NCBI GenBank assembly: GCA_027487515.1
Contig: JAIYDL010000007.1
Coordinates: 124,001-188,000 of the forward strand
DNA: 64,000 nt
Source of the DNA: Pseudomonadota bacterium
GTDB taxonomy: Bacteria; Bdellovibrionota; Bacteriovoracia; Bacteriovoracales; Bacteriovoracaceae
Direction of reading: 5' to 3'
Shown here: positions 8,550-16,495 of the stretch, piece after piece
How the letters are laid out: each line of letters starts with the position of its first letter
How positions within the stretch are numbered: the stretch's first letter is position 1
Notes under the pieces: model-generated
Database searches by the model: none
Seen by the model: only the letters and a program-made list of their open reading frames with translations
What the model was told of the DNA's origin: nothing
Position numbers and translations under genes: made by a program

Positions 8550-11500
8550 ATGAAGTTTTTTATCGATTTCTTCCTTAAAAATTACAAACTCACTCTCGTT
8601 CTCACCCTCTTCTTAATCGTTCTTGGACTCCAGGGGCTCAACCGGATGAACGCGGAATCCTGGCCACAGGTGGACTTCGCGATCGCCACGATCACGACCA
8701 ACTACAAAGGGGCGTCTCCGGAGGACATCGAGGCCCTGATCACGAAGCCGCTCGAGGATGAGATCCGGACGGTCTCCGGGCTCAAAGATGTGAAGTCCAT
8801 CTCCCAGACGGGGATTTCGACCATCATCGTCCGCATCGACATGGATAACGTCGACGAGAAGGAAGTGATGGATGATCTTCAGAAAGCGGTTCAGCGGGTT
8901 TCGAAGCTCCCGGCCGATCTCGAGCAGCAACCACTCTTCACGGAGATCAAGTCCGATGAGTTCCCGGCCATCCAGATCAGCGTCGTGGCTTCTGGGGACA
9001 ACCGGCTGCGGGACCGGATCGCCGATCTCCTGAAAACTCAGATCGAGGACATCAACGCCGTGAAAGACGTCCGGCTCACGGGATTCCGGGAAAGAGAATT
9101 CACCATCGAACTCGATCTGAGGAAGATGGACTCTCTCCACATCGGCGTTCCCGAGGTGCTGGAGAAACTCCAGTCCCGGAACATTTCGATCCCCGGCGGA
9201 GACGTGGAGAAAGGCTCCCACAAGGATCTTGTTCGACTGAACGCGAAGGTTCAGAACGAAGACGATCTTAAGAACATCATTATCCGTTCGACGTTCTCCG
9301 GGGACGTGATCAAACTCTCCGAGATCGCCAGAGTGGCCGATGGGGCAGAAGAACCTCGGACGCTGACGAGCTACAACGGCAGAGATTCCGTGAACATGAT
9401 CGTCAACAAGAAAGGCGGTGCGGACACGCTCAAGCTCGCGGGGGCCGTGCGCGAACTCCTCGAGCGCTTCAAAAAAACCTACGAGGGCCAGGCGGAGTTT
9501 TTTATCTACCTCGATGAGGGCGACAAGGTCGCCGACAAGCTCTCGACCCTGAGCTCCAACGCAGCGTCGGGCCTCATCCTCCTCCTGATCTTTCTCATGA
9601 TCTTCATGCCGGGGTGGATCGGAATCATGACCGCTCTTTCTCTTCCCATCGGGATCATGACCGTCTTCGGGCTCATGCCACTCTTTGGCCTCAACCTCGA
9701 TTCGATTTCGATCCTCGCGTTCATCATCGCGATGGGGAACCTGGTGGATAACTCCATCGTGATCTCGGACAACTTCGTTCAGCTCAAACGCCAGGGGTAC
9801 GAGACGATTTCGGCGATTCGAAAATCCGTGTTGGATCTGTGGGCACCGATCACCGCCACCGTCCTCACGACGATCGCCTCCTTCATGCCCATGCTCGTCA
9901 CCAAAGGTGTCATGGGAAAATTCATCGCCCCGATCCCCATCGTCGTCACCCTCGCGCTCCTCGTCTCTCTCGTGGAATCCTTCTTCCTGCTCCCGATGCG
10001 ACTCACGTTCGTGGGAAATCGGGTGAAGAAAGCAGTCGTGGGTGAAGAACACTGGTTCGACAATTGGAAGAACAAGTTCGAAGTCTTCATGCACTGGGTG
10101 GTCCGGCACAAGTACATCACGGTGGGTTCATGCTCGGGGCTCATCGTGGCCGCGTTTCTCATGATCATCTTCGCCAATAAGTTCATCCTCTTCCCGGCCG
10201 AGCAGACAGAGATCTACATCGCCCGCATCGAGTCTCCGCGCGGGACACCGATCGAAACGACGCTGAAAAACGGGACTGAACTCTCGCAGACCATTCAAAA
10301 AAATCTTGGTCCCTGGATCAAATCTGTTGCCGTAAAATCAGGTTCCTCCAAGGACCGGCCGGATGATCCCAAAGGTGGAGAGGGAGACTCTCAGGGCATG
10401 GTCGTCATCTACGCCTCCGACGAAGCGAAGTTCAACGTTCCACACACGGTCTTCCTGGCCAAGCTCCGCGAGATCGAGACCACTCCGTACGGCCGTGTAG
10501 AGTTCGAAGAAATGGTTAACGGCCCGCCGGTGGGTTCACCGATCAATGCAACTTTCAGGTCTGATAACCCCGTGGAGCTCGACACCGTCGTGAAGACCGT
10601 CATCGACAAACTCAAAGTCATCGACGGAGTCATTGACCTCAAGGTTGACGACTTCGTCGACGCCGATGAGGTCCTCGTTCAGATCGACTACGAGAGCGCC
10701 GATCGTCTGGGGGTGAAGGTCGCCGACATCGGGAATACGATCCGAACCGCGCTCGGAGGGATCTTCGTCTCCGATGTTACCCTGAACAATAAGGAAGTGA
10801 ACCTCAACGTCAAGTTCATGGACGACTACAAAGAAGTGACCCAGGATCTCAAAGAGATCAAGGTCATGGATAACAAGGGGAACCTCGTTCCTCTGGGGCG
10901 GATCGCGAAGTTCGTGAAAGCTCCCGGGACCCCGCAAATTAAACGGTTCGACTTCAAGCGCTCCAAGGCCGTCGTGGGCGGGATCGACGAGGCCAAGACC
11001 ACGGCGTTCAACGTCAATAACGTCATAAAGAAAGAATGGGAGACACTCGGGATTAAACACCCCGAAGTATCCCTCGTCTTCGGGGGTGTCGAAGAAAGCA
11101 CTCAGGAATCCATGCAGTCTCTCTTCGATGCCTTGATCCTGGCCCTCATCGGCATCTTTGCTCTTCTCGTGTTCATGTTCCACTCGTTCCTCCGCCCGTT
11201 CATTATCATGATGACGATCCCGCTGGGACTCATCGGATTCTCCGTGGCATTTTTCCTTCACGGGAAACCCATTTCTTTCATGGCCCTCATCGGGATCATC
11301 GGTCTGGCAGGGATCATCGTGAACTCCGGGATCGTTCTGATCGAGTTCATTGAGATTGCCCGGCGCGAAGGGATGGCCCTCAACGAAGCTCTCGTGAAAG
11401 CTTCCAGTCAACGACTCCTCGCGGTCGTCGCCACGGCATTCTCAACCATGCTGGGTCTCTTCCCTACGGCCTACGGGATTGGCGGGAAGGATGAGATGCT

Positions 11501-11702
11501 GATTCCCATTACGTTGGCCATGGCCTGGGGACTGGCATCAGGGACGATCCTCACTCTTATCTTCATTCCTCCGGCCTACGCCATCATCGAGGACTGGGTG
11601 AACTTCCTGAAGCGCATGCCTCTGGTCGACCGGTTGCTGAATGCTGTAGGGAAAGAAGAACATCACATCTCTGCCGCCGGCGAACACCAGGCCGGAGAGT
11701 AA
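8550..11702 (+). CDS. RND efflux transporter permease (AcrB/MdtB-like)
   Basis: Inner-membrane proton-driven exporter of 1050 residues. The N-terminal helix (residues 8-25) and periplasmic NYKGASPEDIEALITKPLE are typical of the hydrophobe/amphiphile efflux group. Helix blocks lie near residues 335-490 and 860-1030. The TM4 region GNLVDNSIVISDN keeps one Asp of the AcrB proton relay and has Asn at the second. The TM10 region GIIVNSGIVLIEF lacks the AcrB Lys, a variation seen in many distant RND pumps. I start at ATG 8550 (GGATATAAT just upstream) rather than the in-frame upstream codon inside tolC. It ends 1 bp before the TetR gene. No adaptor (MFP) gene is in the operon. Confidence 0.95.
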   Translation: MKFFIDFFLKNYKLTLVLTLFLIVLGLQGLNRMNAESWPQVDFAIATITTNYKGASPEDIEALITKPLEDEIRTVSGLKDVKSISQTGISTIIVRIDMDNVDEKEVMDDLQKAVQRVSKLPADLEQQPLFTEIKSDEFPAIQISVVASGDNRLRDRIADLLKTQIEDINAVKDVRLTGFREREFTIELDLRKMDSLHIGVPEVLEKLQSRNISIPGGDVEKGSHKDLVRLNAKVQNEDDLKNIIIRSTFSGDVIKLSEIARVADGAEEPRTLTSYNGRDSVNMIVNKKGGADTLKLAGAVRELLERFKKTYEGQAEFFIYLDEGDKVADKLSTLSSNAASGLILLLIFLMIFMPGWIGIMTALSLPIGIMTVFGLMPLFGLNLDSISILAFIIAMGNLVDNSIVISDNFVQLKRQGYETISAIRKSVLDLWAPITATVLTTIASFMPMLVTKGVMGKFIAPIPIVVTLALLVSLVESFFLLPMRLTFVGNRVKKAVVGEEHWFDNWKNKFEVFMHWVVRHKYITVGSCSGLIVAAFLMIIFANKFILFPAEQTEIYIARIESPRGTPIETTLKNGTELSQTIQKNLGPWIKSVAVKSGSSKDRPDDPKGGEGDSQGMVVIYASDEAKFNVPHTVFLAKLREIETTPYGRVEFEEMVNGPPVGSPINATFRSDNPVELDTVVKTVIDKLKVIDGVIDLKVDDFVDADEVLVQIDYESADRLGVKVADIGNTIRTALGGIFVSDVTLNNKEVNLNVKFMDDYKEVTQDLKEIKVMDNKGNLVPLGRIAKFVKAPGTPQIKRFDFKRSKAVVGGIDEAKTTAFNVNNVIKKEWETLGIKHPEVSLVFGGVEESTQESMQSLFDALILALIGIFALLVFMFHSFLRPFIIMMTIPLGLIGFSVAFFLHGKPISFMALIGIIGLAGIIVNSGIVLIEFIEIARREGMALNEALVKASSQRLLAVVATAFSTMLGLFPTAYGIGGKDEMLIPITLAMAWGLASGTILTLIFIPPAYAIIEDWVNFLKRMPLVDRLLNAVGKEEHHISAAGEHQAGE

Positions 11703-11703
11703 G

Positions 11704-12300
11704 ATGGTTGAAAAGGAGCTCGAGACGAAGGAGCGGATCATCAGTACCTCGCGCGTTCTTTTTGCAGAAAAAGGATTCGAGGGTACGACGATCCGAAACA
11801 TTGCGACAGAAGCGGAGGTCAACGTCGCCTCCGTGAACTACTACTTCTCAAGCAAGGAAAAGCTTTTCGAGGCGGTGCTTCGTGCGGGGTTCAATGACTG
11901 TGCCGCAGAAGTGACCAAGATCATGATACCGGGGACGAGGCTCGAAGATGGCCTCGTCCAGATGTTTCGCTATCACCTCGACCACCGGCACGATCTTCTC
12001 TCGATGTTTAAGCTTCTCATGTCCACCCAGGAGAAACAGAGATTCATGCCGGACGAGTCCCAGGACTTCGGCCCACCGGGCGGGAAATGCGTGGCCGATG
12101 CCATCATCCGTGAACTCGGGAAAAGACCTCGGGATCAAGATCTCCACTGGGCACTTAAGATTTTATTCAGCCACGTCACTCACACAGCGATCCTCTACAC
12201 CTGTTGTTTTAAGGACAGACACATCCCGTTCACTTCCGATGAAGACATCGAGCAGAGTATCCGAAGGCTCTGCCGCGTCGTTCTTGCTGACCTCGCATAA
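11704..12300 (+). CDS. TetR/AcrR-family transcriptional regulator
   Basis: A 198-residue regulator with the N-terminal TetR helix-turn-helix: ARVLFAEKGFEGTTIRNIA-type sequence followed by NVASVNYYFSSKEKLF. The C-terminal ligand-binding domain is the AcrR/CerR-like helical type, with no recognisable specificity. It starts 1 bp after the RND pump stop, so it probably autoregulates the efflux operon and responds to a pump substrate. Its stop (12298-12300) was originally only a few bases from the stop of the convergent SnoaL-like gene. An insertion sequence now separates them. Confidence 0.92.
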   Translation: MVEKELETKERIISTSRVLFAEKGFEGTTIRNIATEAEVNVASVNYYFSSKEKLFEAVLRAGFNDCAAEVTKIMIPGTRLEDGLVQMFRYHLDHRHDLLSMFKLLMSTQEKQRFMPDESQDFGPPGGKCVADAIIRELGKRPRDQDLHWALKILFSHVTHTAILYTCCFKDRHIPFTSDEDIEQSIRRLCRVVLADLA

Positions 12301-12302
12301 GA

Positions 12303-12313
12303 TGGATCCGTCA
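12303..12313. repeat. Left copy of 11-bp target-site duplication
   Basis: TGGATCCGTCA here is repeated exactly at 13352-13362, in the same orientation, on the other side of the insertion sequence. The two copies flank inverted ends, as expected for a transposon target duplication. Confidence 0.75.
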
Positions 12314-13351
12314 GTAACTGCCCTTCTAAATTGGTGAAGGCTCCTTTGCCGAAGGTCTTTTCCCCTGGGCAAAACATTTAGCCATCTGTGTCGGCTTCAA
12401 TGAATTATCAAGGCTTAGCTTTTAATAAAGAGGTCGCCCTATTGCAGAGCTGGGGGGATGAATATCACATGCCCCAACAAATCCTGCGCATTTCCTCAAA
12501 ACCCTAGCCGAGATGGATTCTTCCGTCGAAAAGAAGACTCCAAATCCATCCAGCGCTACCGGTGCAAAGCCTGCGGTGAGCGATTCTCTTCTGCGACCTT
12601 TTCCGATGCTTACTGGCAAAAGCGCCGGCGGATAAACGGAACTCTGATGAAGCTCCTCTCCTCCAACGTCTCTCAAAGGAGAGCTGCGGTTTTCTTGGGA
12701 GTGAGTCGATCCACCGTCGAGCGGCGCGTGCCATTCCTTGGAAGAAGATGCCGTCGATTAAATGAGCTCCATCTCAAAAAAATTGCCGGCAAGGTCCACA
12801 ACATCCAGATCGATGACCTCATCACGAAAGAGAATTCAAAACTTAAGCCCCTCACCATTTCGGTTGCGGTCGATGAAAAGCGTAGGACCATCCTTGGTCT
12901 CGAGGTATCTCAAATCCCTGCCTTCGGGCACTTAGCGCATCTGGCGAGGAGGAAGTATGGCCTCAGAAAGGACGAACACAACCACGGGCTCACGCGACTC
13001 TTCCGGAAGATCGCACCACTTGCCGCGCCGGAGGTCCTCGTTAAGTCTGACGAACACCGCCGCTACCCGTACTTCATTCTGAAGTATCTTCACCGGGCGA
13101 AGCATGAGACGTTTTTGAGTGAGCGCGCCTGCGTTGCGGGGCAAGGGGAACTCAAGAAGCTGCGGTTCGACCCGCTCTTTATGGTGAATCACACGTGTGC
13201 GACTCTTCGAGCGAATGTTAACCGCTTGATCCGAAAGACGTGGTGCACGACCAAGGACCCTCTGCGACTCCAGGATCACTTGGACATCTTCATGTACTAC
13301 TACAACGCCGTACTATTGCCGCAGGAGAATCACCAATGTTAGAGGGCAGTT
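12314..13351. mobile_element. Insertion sequence of IS1/IS1595-like type (about 1.04 kb)
   Basis: A complete-looking element with one transposase gene. The left end (12316-12337, AACTGCCCTTCTAAATTGG...) and the reverse complement of the right end (13330-13351, AACTGCCCTCTAACATTGG...) form imperfect inverted repeats of about 22 bp, with small indels. An 11-bp direct repeat TGGATCCGTCA lies outside each end. Joining the outer sequences across one copy restores a compact convergent junction between the TetR and SnoaL-like genes. Family placement rests on the transposase and is provisional. No second copy is present in this window. Confidence 0.82.
12458..13342 (+). CDS. Transposase, zinc-finger/HTH/DDE (IS1/IS1595-like)
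   Basis: A 294-residue single-frame transposase. It starts with a zinc ribbon (C5, C10, C36, C39; the last pair in YRCKACGERF). A helix-turn-helix follows around residues 72-90 (SQRRAAVFLGVSRSTVERR), as in IS1 InsA. The catalytic region has Asp at 119/120 (IQIDD) and Asp198 (VKSDEHRRYPYF). The C-terminus NRLIRKTWCTTKDPL resembles the IS1-type end, but the expected third acidic residue is not a clear Glu; D273 or D276 could serve. The TAG stop lies inside the right inverted end. The frame is intact, so the element may be active. Confidence 0.85.
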   Translation: MNITCPNKSCAFPQNPSRDGFFRRKEDSKSIQRYRCKACGERFSSATFSDAYWQKRRRINGTLMKLLSSNVSQRRAAVFLGVSRSTVERRVPFLGRRCRRLNELHLKKIAGKVHNIQIDDLITKENSKLKPLTISVAVDEKRRTILGLEVSQIPAFGHLAHLARRKYGLRKDEHNHGLTRLFRKIAPLAAPEVLVKSDEHRRYPYFILKYLHRAKHETFLSERACVAGQGELKKLRFDPLFMVNHTCATLRANVNRLIRKTWCTTKDPLRLQDHLDIFMYYYNAVLLPQENHQC

Positions 13352-13362
13352 TGGATCCGTCA
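13352..13362. repeat. Right copy of 11-bp target-site duplication
   Basis: Exact copy of TGGATCCGTCA from 12303-12313. Its last three bases are the stop codon of the neighbouring minus-strand gene, so the insertion kept that gene's end intact. Confidence 0.75.
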
Positions 13363-13734
13363 CGGTTTAGGGAAGGGACTTAAGTGCTCGTGGATGATCT
13401 TCCACCCCGACTGCTCCCGTCGGAAGCAAGTAGTGCCACGCCCACGCCCCTCTCTTCTTTCTCCATCGATCCGGCCTGACCAATGGAACGTGTAAGTGCA
13501 CACGGCCGCCGCGTCCGCCGTTGCGATCCACTGAAGATCACTGAGGGAGTAAACCTCTGACTCGATCAGGCCCCAGGTTTTCTCAAACGCGGCCCGGGCC
13601 TCTTCGATCCCAACGTAAGTTCCACTCGAGAACCAGAAGGTGCAGTCAGCAGAAAGGAGTGGCTCGAGGAGATCGAAGTCGTGCTGATTGACCTGCTGCT
13701 CGTACCTTTCCAAAACCTCCTGGGGAGAATTCAT
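13360..13734 (-). CDS. SnoaL/NTF2-like fold protein
   Basis: A 124-residue small alpha/beta-cone protein. Features of the family are the opening EVLERYEQQVNQHDFDLLE helix, the FWFSSGTYVG strand, the EARAAFEKTW helix, and the terminal WKIIHEHLSPFP strand. Such proteins are ketosteroid-isomerase-like enzymes or ligand binders; no substrate can be assigned. The start at ATG 13734 has a GGGATGG ribosome site. The frame extends upstream to 13776, but that part has no support. Its stop codon lies in the duplicated target of the adjacent insertion sequence. Confidence 0.8.
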   Translation of the reverse strand: MNSPQEVLERYEQQVNQHDFDLLEPLLSADCTFWFSSGTYVGIEEARAAFEKTWGLIESEVYSLSDLQWIATADAAAVCTYTFHWSGRIDGERREGRGRGTTCFRREQSGWKIIHEHLSPFPKP

Positions 13735-14063
13735 GATGGACCATCCCTTTAAGAAATGCACCGACGAGGCCAGCACTTCCGGTGAAGATCGGAAGCCGAT
13801 CCACTCCGTGCAATCGACTGTCTTTTTTAGAGAGTAGCAGTGGCTGTCTCATGTATCAAGAGCTTAGGCATGGTCCTAGGGACCCGTGAAGAGACGGGCC
13901 GTCCAATCTTTAGTCAACCAGGAAGTGAAGAACTTTCACGCCTTCTCCCCCCTGGCAAAAAGCAACATACACTAGGCAAAACTCCGGTGAAGGCCCGAAG
14001 CTTCGAGCATGATCTCATGCCGATCAACCGGTCACATCAAAACATCTACGAGAAGGTGAATCC
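13735..14063. other. Intergenic stretch between divergent genes
   Basis: Holds the promoters of the SnoaL-like gene (minus) and the secreted Cys-repeat gene (plus). A 75-codon open frame (13840-14067) overlaps the next gene start, has no motif and no good ribosome site, and is not called. Confidence 0.45.
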
Positions 14064-14984
14064 ATGAAAAAGACAGCGGCCCTATTCCTTTCGGTTCTTT
14101 CACTGAGCGCGGTTGCTCAGAACTTGAGTCGCACCATTAGTGTGAAGATCGAACAGCTTCAACAGGCCCAGGCCAACGGAGAGATTTCCAGACTCTCAGA
14201 GAGTGAAAAGCAGATCATGAACCGAGGCCTCAATGAAGCCCTCTCGGTCATTCGAGACAATGGTCGACCAACTCCGCGCCCGACGGACAATCGCCCGGAC
14301 ACGAACAACGACCCTGGCCAGTGGCGGCGGAACTCGAGCTACGCTCGGAACCAAGTTCAAGTGTTCTCCGACGACCGGTGCTCCCGGTTGATCACAGAAG
14401 TTTTACCCCGGGATAACTGCGGTCGGTTGAATTCCATCTTCGGCAATCAGAATGCGTGGTCCGTCGCCGTCAATGGAAAGTGCACGGACATCCTAGACAC
14501 ATCGTTTGCAAACATCTGTGGTTCAGCAGTCAGGCTTTCGTCGGCGCAGGCCCCTCGATCTGCCGACCTTACCGTGTACACTGATGACAGGTGCACCGCA
14601 AACTTAACGGTGATCGACCCCGGCGTCGACTGCGAAGCGCTCGGTGGAGTTCTCGGGAATACGAAGGTATGGTCAGTCAAGATTGGGAACTCTTGCGTTG
14701 ATATCCCTGACACAACCTTCAGCACCAATACCTGCAATAACTACCAAGACGCAGTGCTCGCATCGTATGAGAATGATGGCTCCAGAAGACGCGGTGACGA
14801 TGTAGAACTTTTCTCCGACGACCGGTGTACGAATTCCGTGATGACCGTTAAGAGAGGCACGAACTGCCAGGCGCTCAACGGGGTCTTCAATGGCCAAAAA
14901 GTTTGGTCAGTGCGCTTCCGCGGCCAGTGCGTCGACATCCAAGACACAACCTTCCTTCCGGCCTGCGAAGGTTACGGTCGGTAG
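14064..14984 (+). CDS. Secreted protein with three four-cysteine repeats
   Basis: A 306-residue exported protein of unknown function. A signal peptide is clear (KKTAALFLSVLSLSAVAQ). A short helical segment and a Pro/Asn/Asp-rich linker (65-90) lead to three tandem domains. Each begins F/Y-S/T-DDRC and contains W-S-V and C-x-DI-x-DT-S/T-F. The cysteines are at 106/119/140/152, 177/190/211/224 and 255/268/289/301, giving spacings 13-21-12, 13-21-13 and 13-21-12. The regularity implies two disulfides per domain in an oxidising compartment. I do not recognise the domain by name. A hairpin terminator follows at 15039, so the gene is probably monocistronic. Confidence 0.85.
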   Translation: MKKTAALFLSVLSLSAVAQNLSRTISVKIEQLQQAQANGEISRLSESEKQIMNRGLNEALSVIRDNGRPTPRPTDNRPDTNNDPGQWRRNSSYARNQVQVFSDDRCSRLITEVLPRDNCGRLNSIFGNQNAWSVAVNGKCTDILDTSFANICGSAVRLSSAQAPRSADLTVYTDDRCTANLTVIDPGVDCEALGGVLGNTKVWSVKIGNSCVDIPDTTFSTNTCNNYQDAVLASYENDGSRRRGDDVELFSDDRCTNSVMTVKRGTNCQALNGVFNGQKVWSVRFRGQCVDIQDTTFLPACEGYGR

Positions 14985-15038
14985 TTCCCAGCCGAGGTGA
15001 CGCGGCATTGATCTTTCTAGCAGATTGCACTCCCAGGC

Positions 15039-15075
15039 AAAGGCCTCATCTCTCAACGGGTGAGGCCTTTTCAGT
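15039..15075 (+). terminator. Rho-independent terminator after Cys-repeat gene
   Basis: AAAGGCCTCA and TGAGGCCTTT form a 10-bp perfect stem around a 12-nt loop, ending in a short T-rich tract, 55 bp after the stop codon. Confidence 0.75.
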
Positions 15076-15189
15076 TTCTCCGACCTCAGAGTTTATGCTG
15101 CTCCGAGGAGAAAACCTCAAGAACAATTTAATACCCATTCGGGATCGGAGAATCTAAATATCTAGTAGGCTTTTACCATGGAGGTAGTG

Positions 15190-15537
15190 ATGAAAAAGTT
15201 AATCCCCGTTTGCCTGTCGGCGATGCTTCTTGCAACACCAGTTCTTGCCCAGTCTGGAAATCCGAGCTCAACCCCAACCGGTTCTGGTCAAGGAACTGAT
15301 TCAATGGTCACCCCCTCCGGATCGGGACGGGGTATGACTCAGACGCCGGATTCGAGCACCGAATCCTCGACTTCATCCTCGACGACGATCCGAAAGCAGA
15401 AGATGGAAGACAGATCCATGGGATCCGAGAGATCGGTCAAACCGGGCACTGGCCAAGGGGCAGGGTCGTCCACCGATAGTTCAATGGGCGTCGACTCCGA
15501 CTCCGACTCCGACACAGAAAGCACGAATAATCCGTAG
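15190..15537 (+). CDS. Small secreted Ser/Thr/Gly-rich protein
   Basis: A 115-residue protein with a strong signal peptide (MKKLIPVCLSAMLLATPVLAQ). The mature part is low complexity: Ser/Thr/Gly-rich blocks (GSGQGTDS, GSGRGMTQ, GTGQGAGS) and an acidic Asp-Ser repeat near the end. The three related G-x-G blocks look like a short degenerate repeat. The start at ATG 15190 is chosen because GGAGG lies 6 bp upstream; an earlier ATG at 15178 would precede the ribosome site. The function is unknown. The mature part is intrinsically disordered and may be an exported surface or periplasmic protein. Confidence 0.75.
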   Translation: MKKLIPVCLSAMLLATPVLAQSGNPSSTPTGSGQGTDSMVTPSGSGRGMTQTPDSSTESSTSSSTTIRKQKMEDRSMGSERSVKPGTGQGAGSSTDSSMGVDSDSDSDTESTNNP

Positions 15538-15548
15538 GACCTGGTTGC

Positions 15549-15577
15549 GGGAGGGGGATGAAATCCTCTCCCCTTTC
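15549..15577 (+). terminator. Possible terminator
   Basis: GGGAGGGGGAT and ATCCTCTCCC can form a stem with one mismatch or bulge around GAA, followed by CTTTCTCC. The weak T-tract makes this tentative. It sits between convergent genes. Confidence 0.4.
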
Positions 15578-15597
15578 TCCTCTAAAAAGATCTACCG

Positions 15598-16446
15598 TCA
15601 TTCTCTCTGTGCAGCACCCGCACTTTTCCTGAACCGCCACCACCTCCAGTGATTCCGCAACCGATCCCACCAAGATTCTCGGCGCACAGGCAAGGAGCTT
15701 ACTTCAGGAAGACGTGGCCCTTCCGGTAGACGGGGGATTCGCTGGATGCCGTCACGAGAAGTCTCTGGACTCGGAATGGGTCTCTCATCCGGGGGTGACG
15801 ACTCAGCAAGGCGAGTTAAGATGCCGCAAGCGAGGGGGAGCTCTTCCAAGGTAGACCCCGGGCGCAGAGAAGATCTCGCAAAGACGCTGACCGCTCGGCG
15901 CTCCAGGGGCAGATCCCGGGCGGAGAGCTTCACGAGATCATCATTTAAGATCTCATCCGGCAGGTGAAGGTCATAGAGCATCAGGTAGTAGGATGAGGAG
16001 CGAGTGTAGCGGTAGCTTGATGTCAGTCGGTGCGCAGGTCCTCCCTGTTGAGTACTGAGGTCTCCATCAAATGGAACGATCGCGGGCCCCGTGAACCGTC
16101 GCGCCTCTTGGCGATCGACGAATCCGTCGCCGTTGGTGTCTGCGGCGGCCTTCGGGCATAGCCTTCCCGTGTGGAGATACTGGCTGATTTGAACCCTCGG
16201 AGCATCCTTGAGGTCAACGGTGACCCGAAACTCATCACCGTACTTCAGGACTTGGACCTCACCGTGAACCTGGGCAGATAGTCTCTGGTTCACCGGCATC
16301 AGAAGCGCGAAATACGTGCCGTCAGGAGTCTCATCGTTGACTTCTTTTTGCGTTTCCTCGGTATCCTCGACGGTCTTTCCACAACCCGTCGCAAGCACGA
16401 TTACTGCCAGTGCGAGGGTACTCCGCAGCGCTGTCAGAAAGGCCAT
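15598..16446 (-). CDS. Lipoprotein with EF-hand-like calcium loop
   Basis: A 282-residue predicted lipoprotein: a hydrophobic leader ends in LATGC with the lipidated Cys at 22. The N-terminal third has a beta-rich region (HGEVQVLKYGDEFRVTVDL), which could be a CHRD-like sandwich. A textbook EF-hand loop follows at 103-114 (DTNGDGFVDRQE, with acidic residues at positions 1, 3, 5, 9 and 12). A C-terminal Pro/Arg-rich tail with WWDRLRNHWRWW is unusual. I cannot assign a function; calcium binding is inferred from the loop alone. The reading frame is convergent with the Ser/Thr-rich protein gene. Confidence 0.72.
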   Translation of the reverse strand: MAFLTALRSTLALAVIVLATGCGKTVEDTEETQKEVNDETPDGTYFALLMPVNQRLSAQVHGEVQVLKYGDEFRVTVDLKDAPRVQISQYLHTGRLCPKAAADTNGDGFVDRQEARRFTGPAIVPFDGDLSTQQGGPAHRLTSSYRYTRSSSYYLMLYDLHLPDEILNDDLVKLSARDLPLERRAVSVFARSSLRPGSTLEELPLACGILTRLAESSPPDERPIPSPETSRDGIQRIPRLPEGPRLPEVSSLPVRRESWWDRLRNHWRWWRFRKSAGAAQRE

Positions 16447-16495
16447 CTCATCTGAACTCCTCTCGTTCCATGGTTGTCTCAGCTCTGACGAAGAG

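Noticed and set aside
8613-10109. 498-codon open frame opposite the RND pump
   Set aside because: Composition (Asp/Arg/His-rich) is that of an antisense shadow of a high-GC gene; the RND pump is unambiguous.
10536-11411. 291-codon open frame opposite the RND pump
   Set aside because: Antisense shadow with no ribosome site.
12303-12323. Extended inverted repeat that includes GGATCC at both insertion-sequence ends
   Set aside because: GGATCC is itself palindromic, so it matches in both orientations by chance of the target; treating it as the duplicated target explains the neighbours better.
13840-14067. 75-codon frame before the Cys-repeat gene
   Set aside because: Overlaps the next gene start and has no motif or good ribosome site.
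15490-15525. GAC-TCC repeat as a regulatory microsatellite
   Set aside because: It is in-frame Asp-Ser coding repeat within a secreted protein; no slippage evidence.
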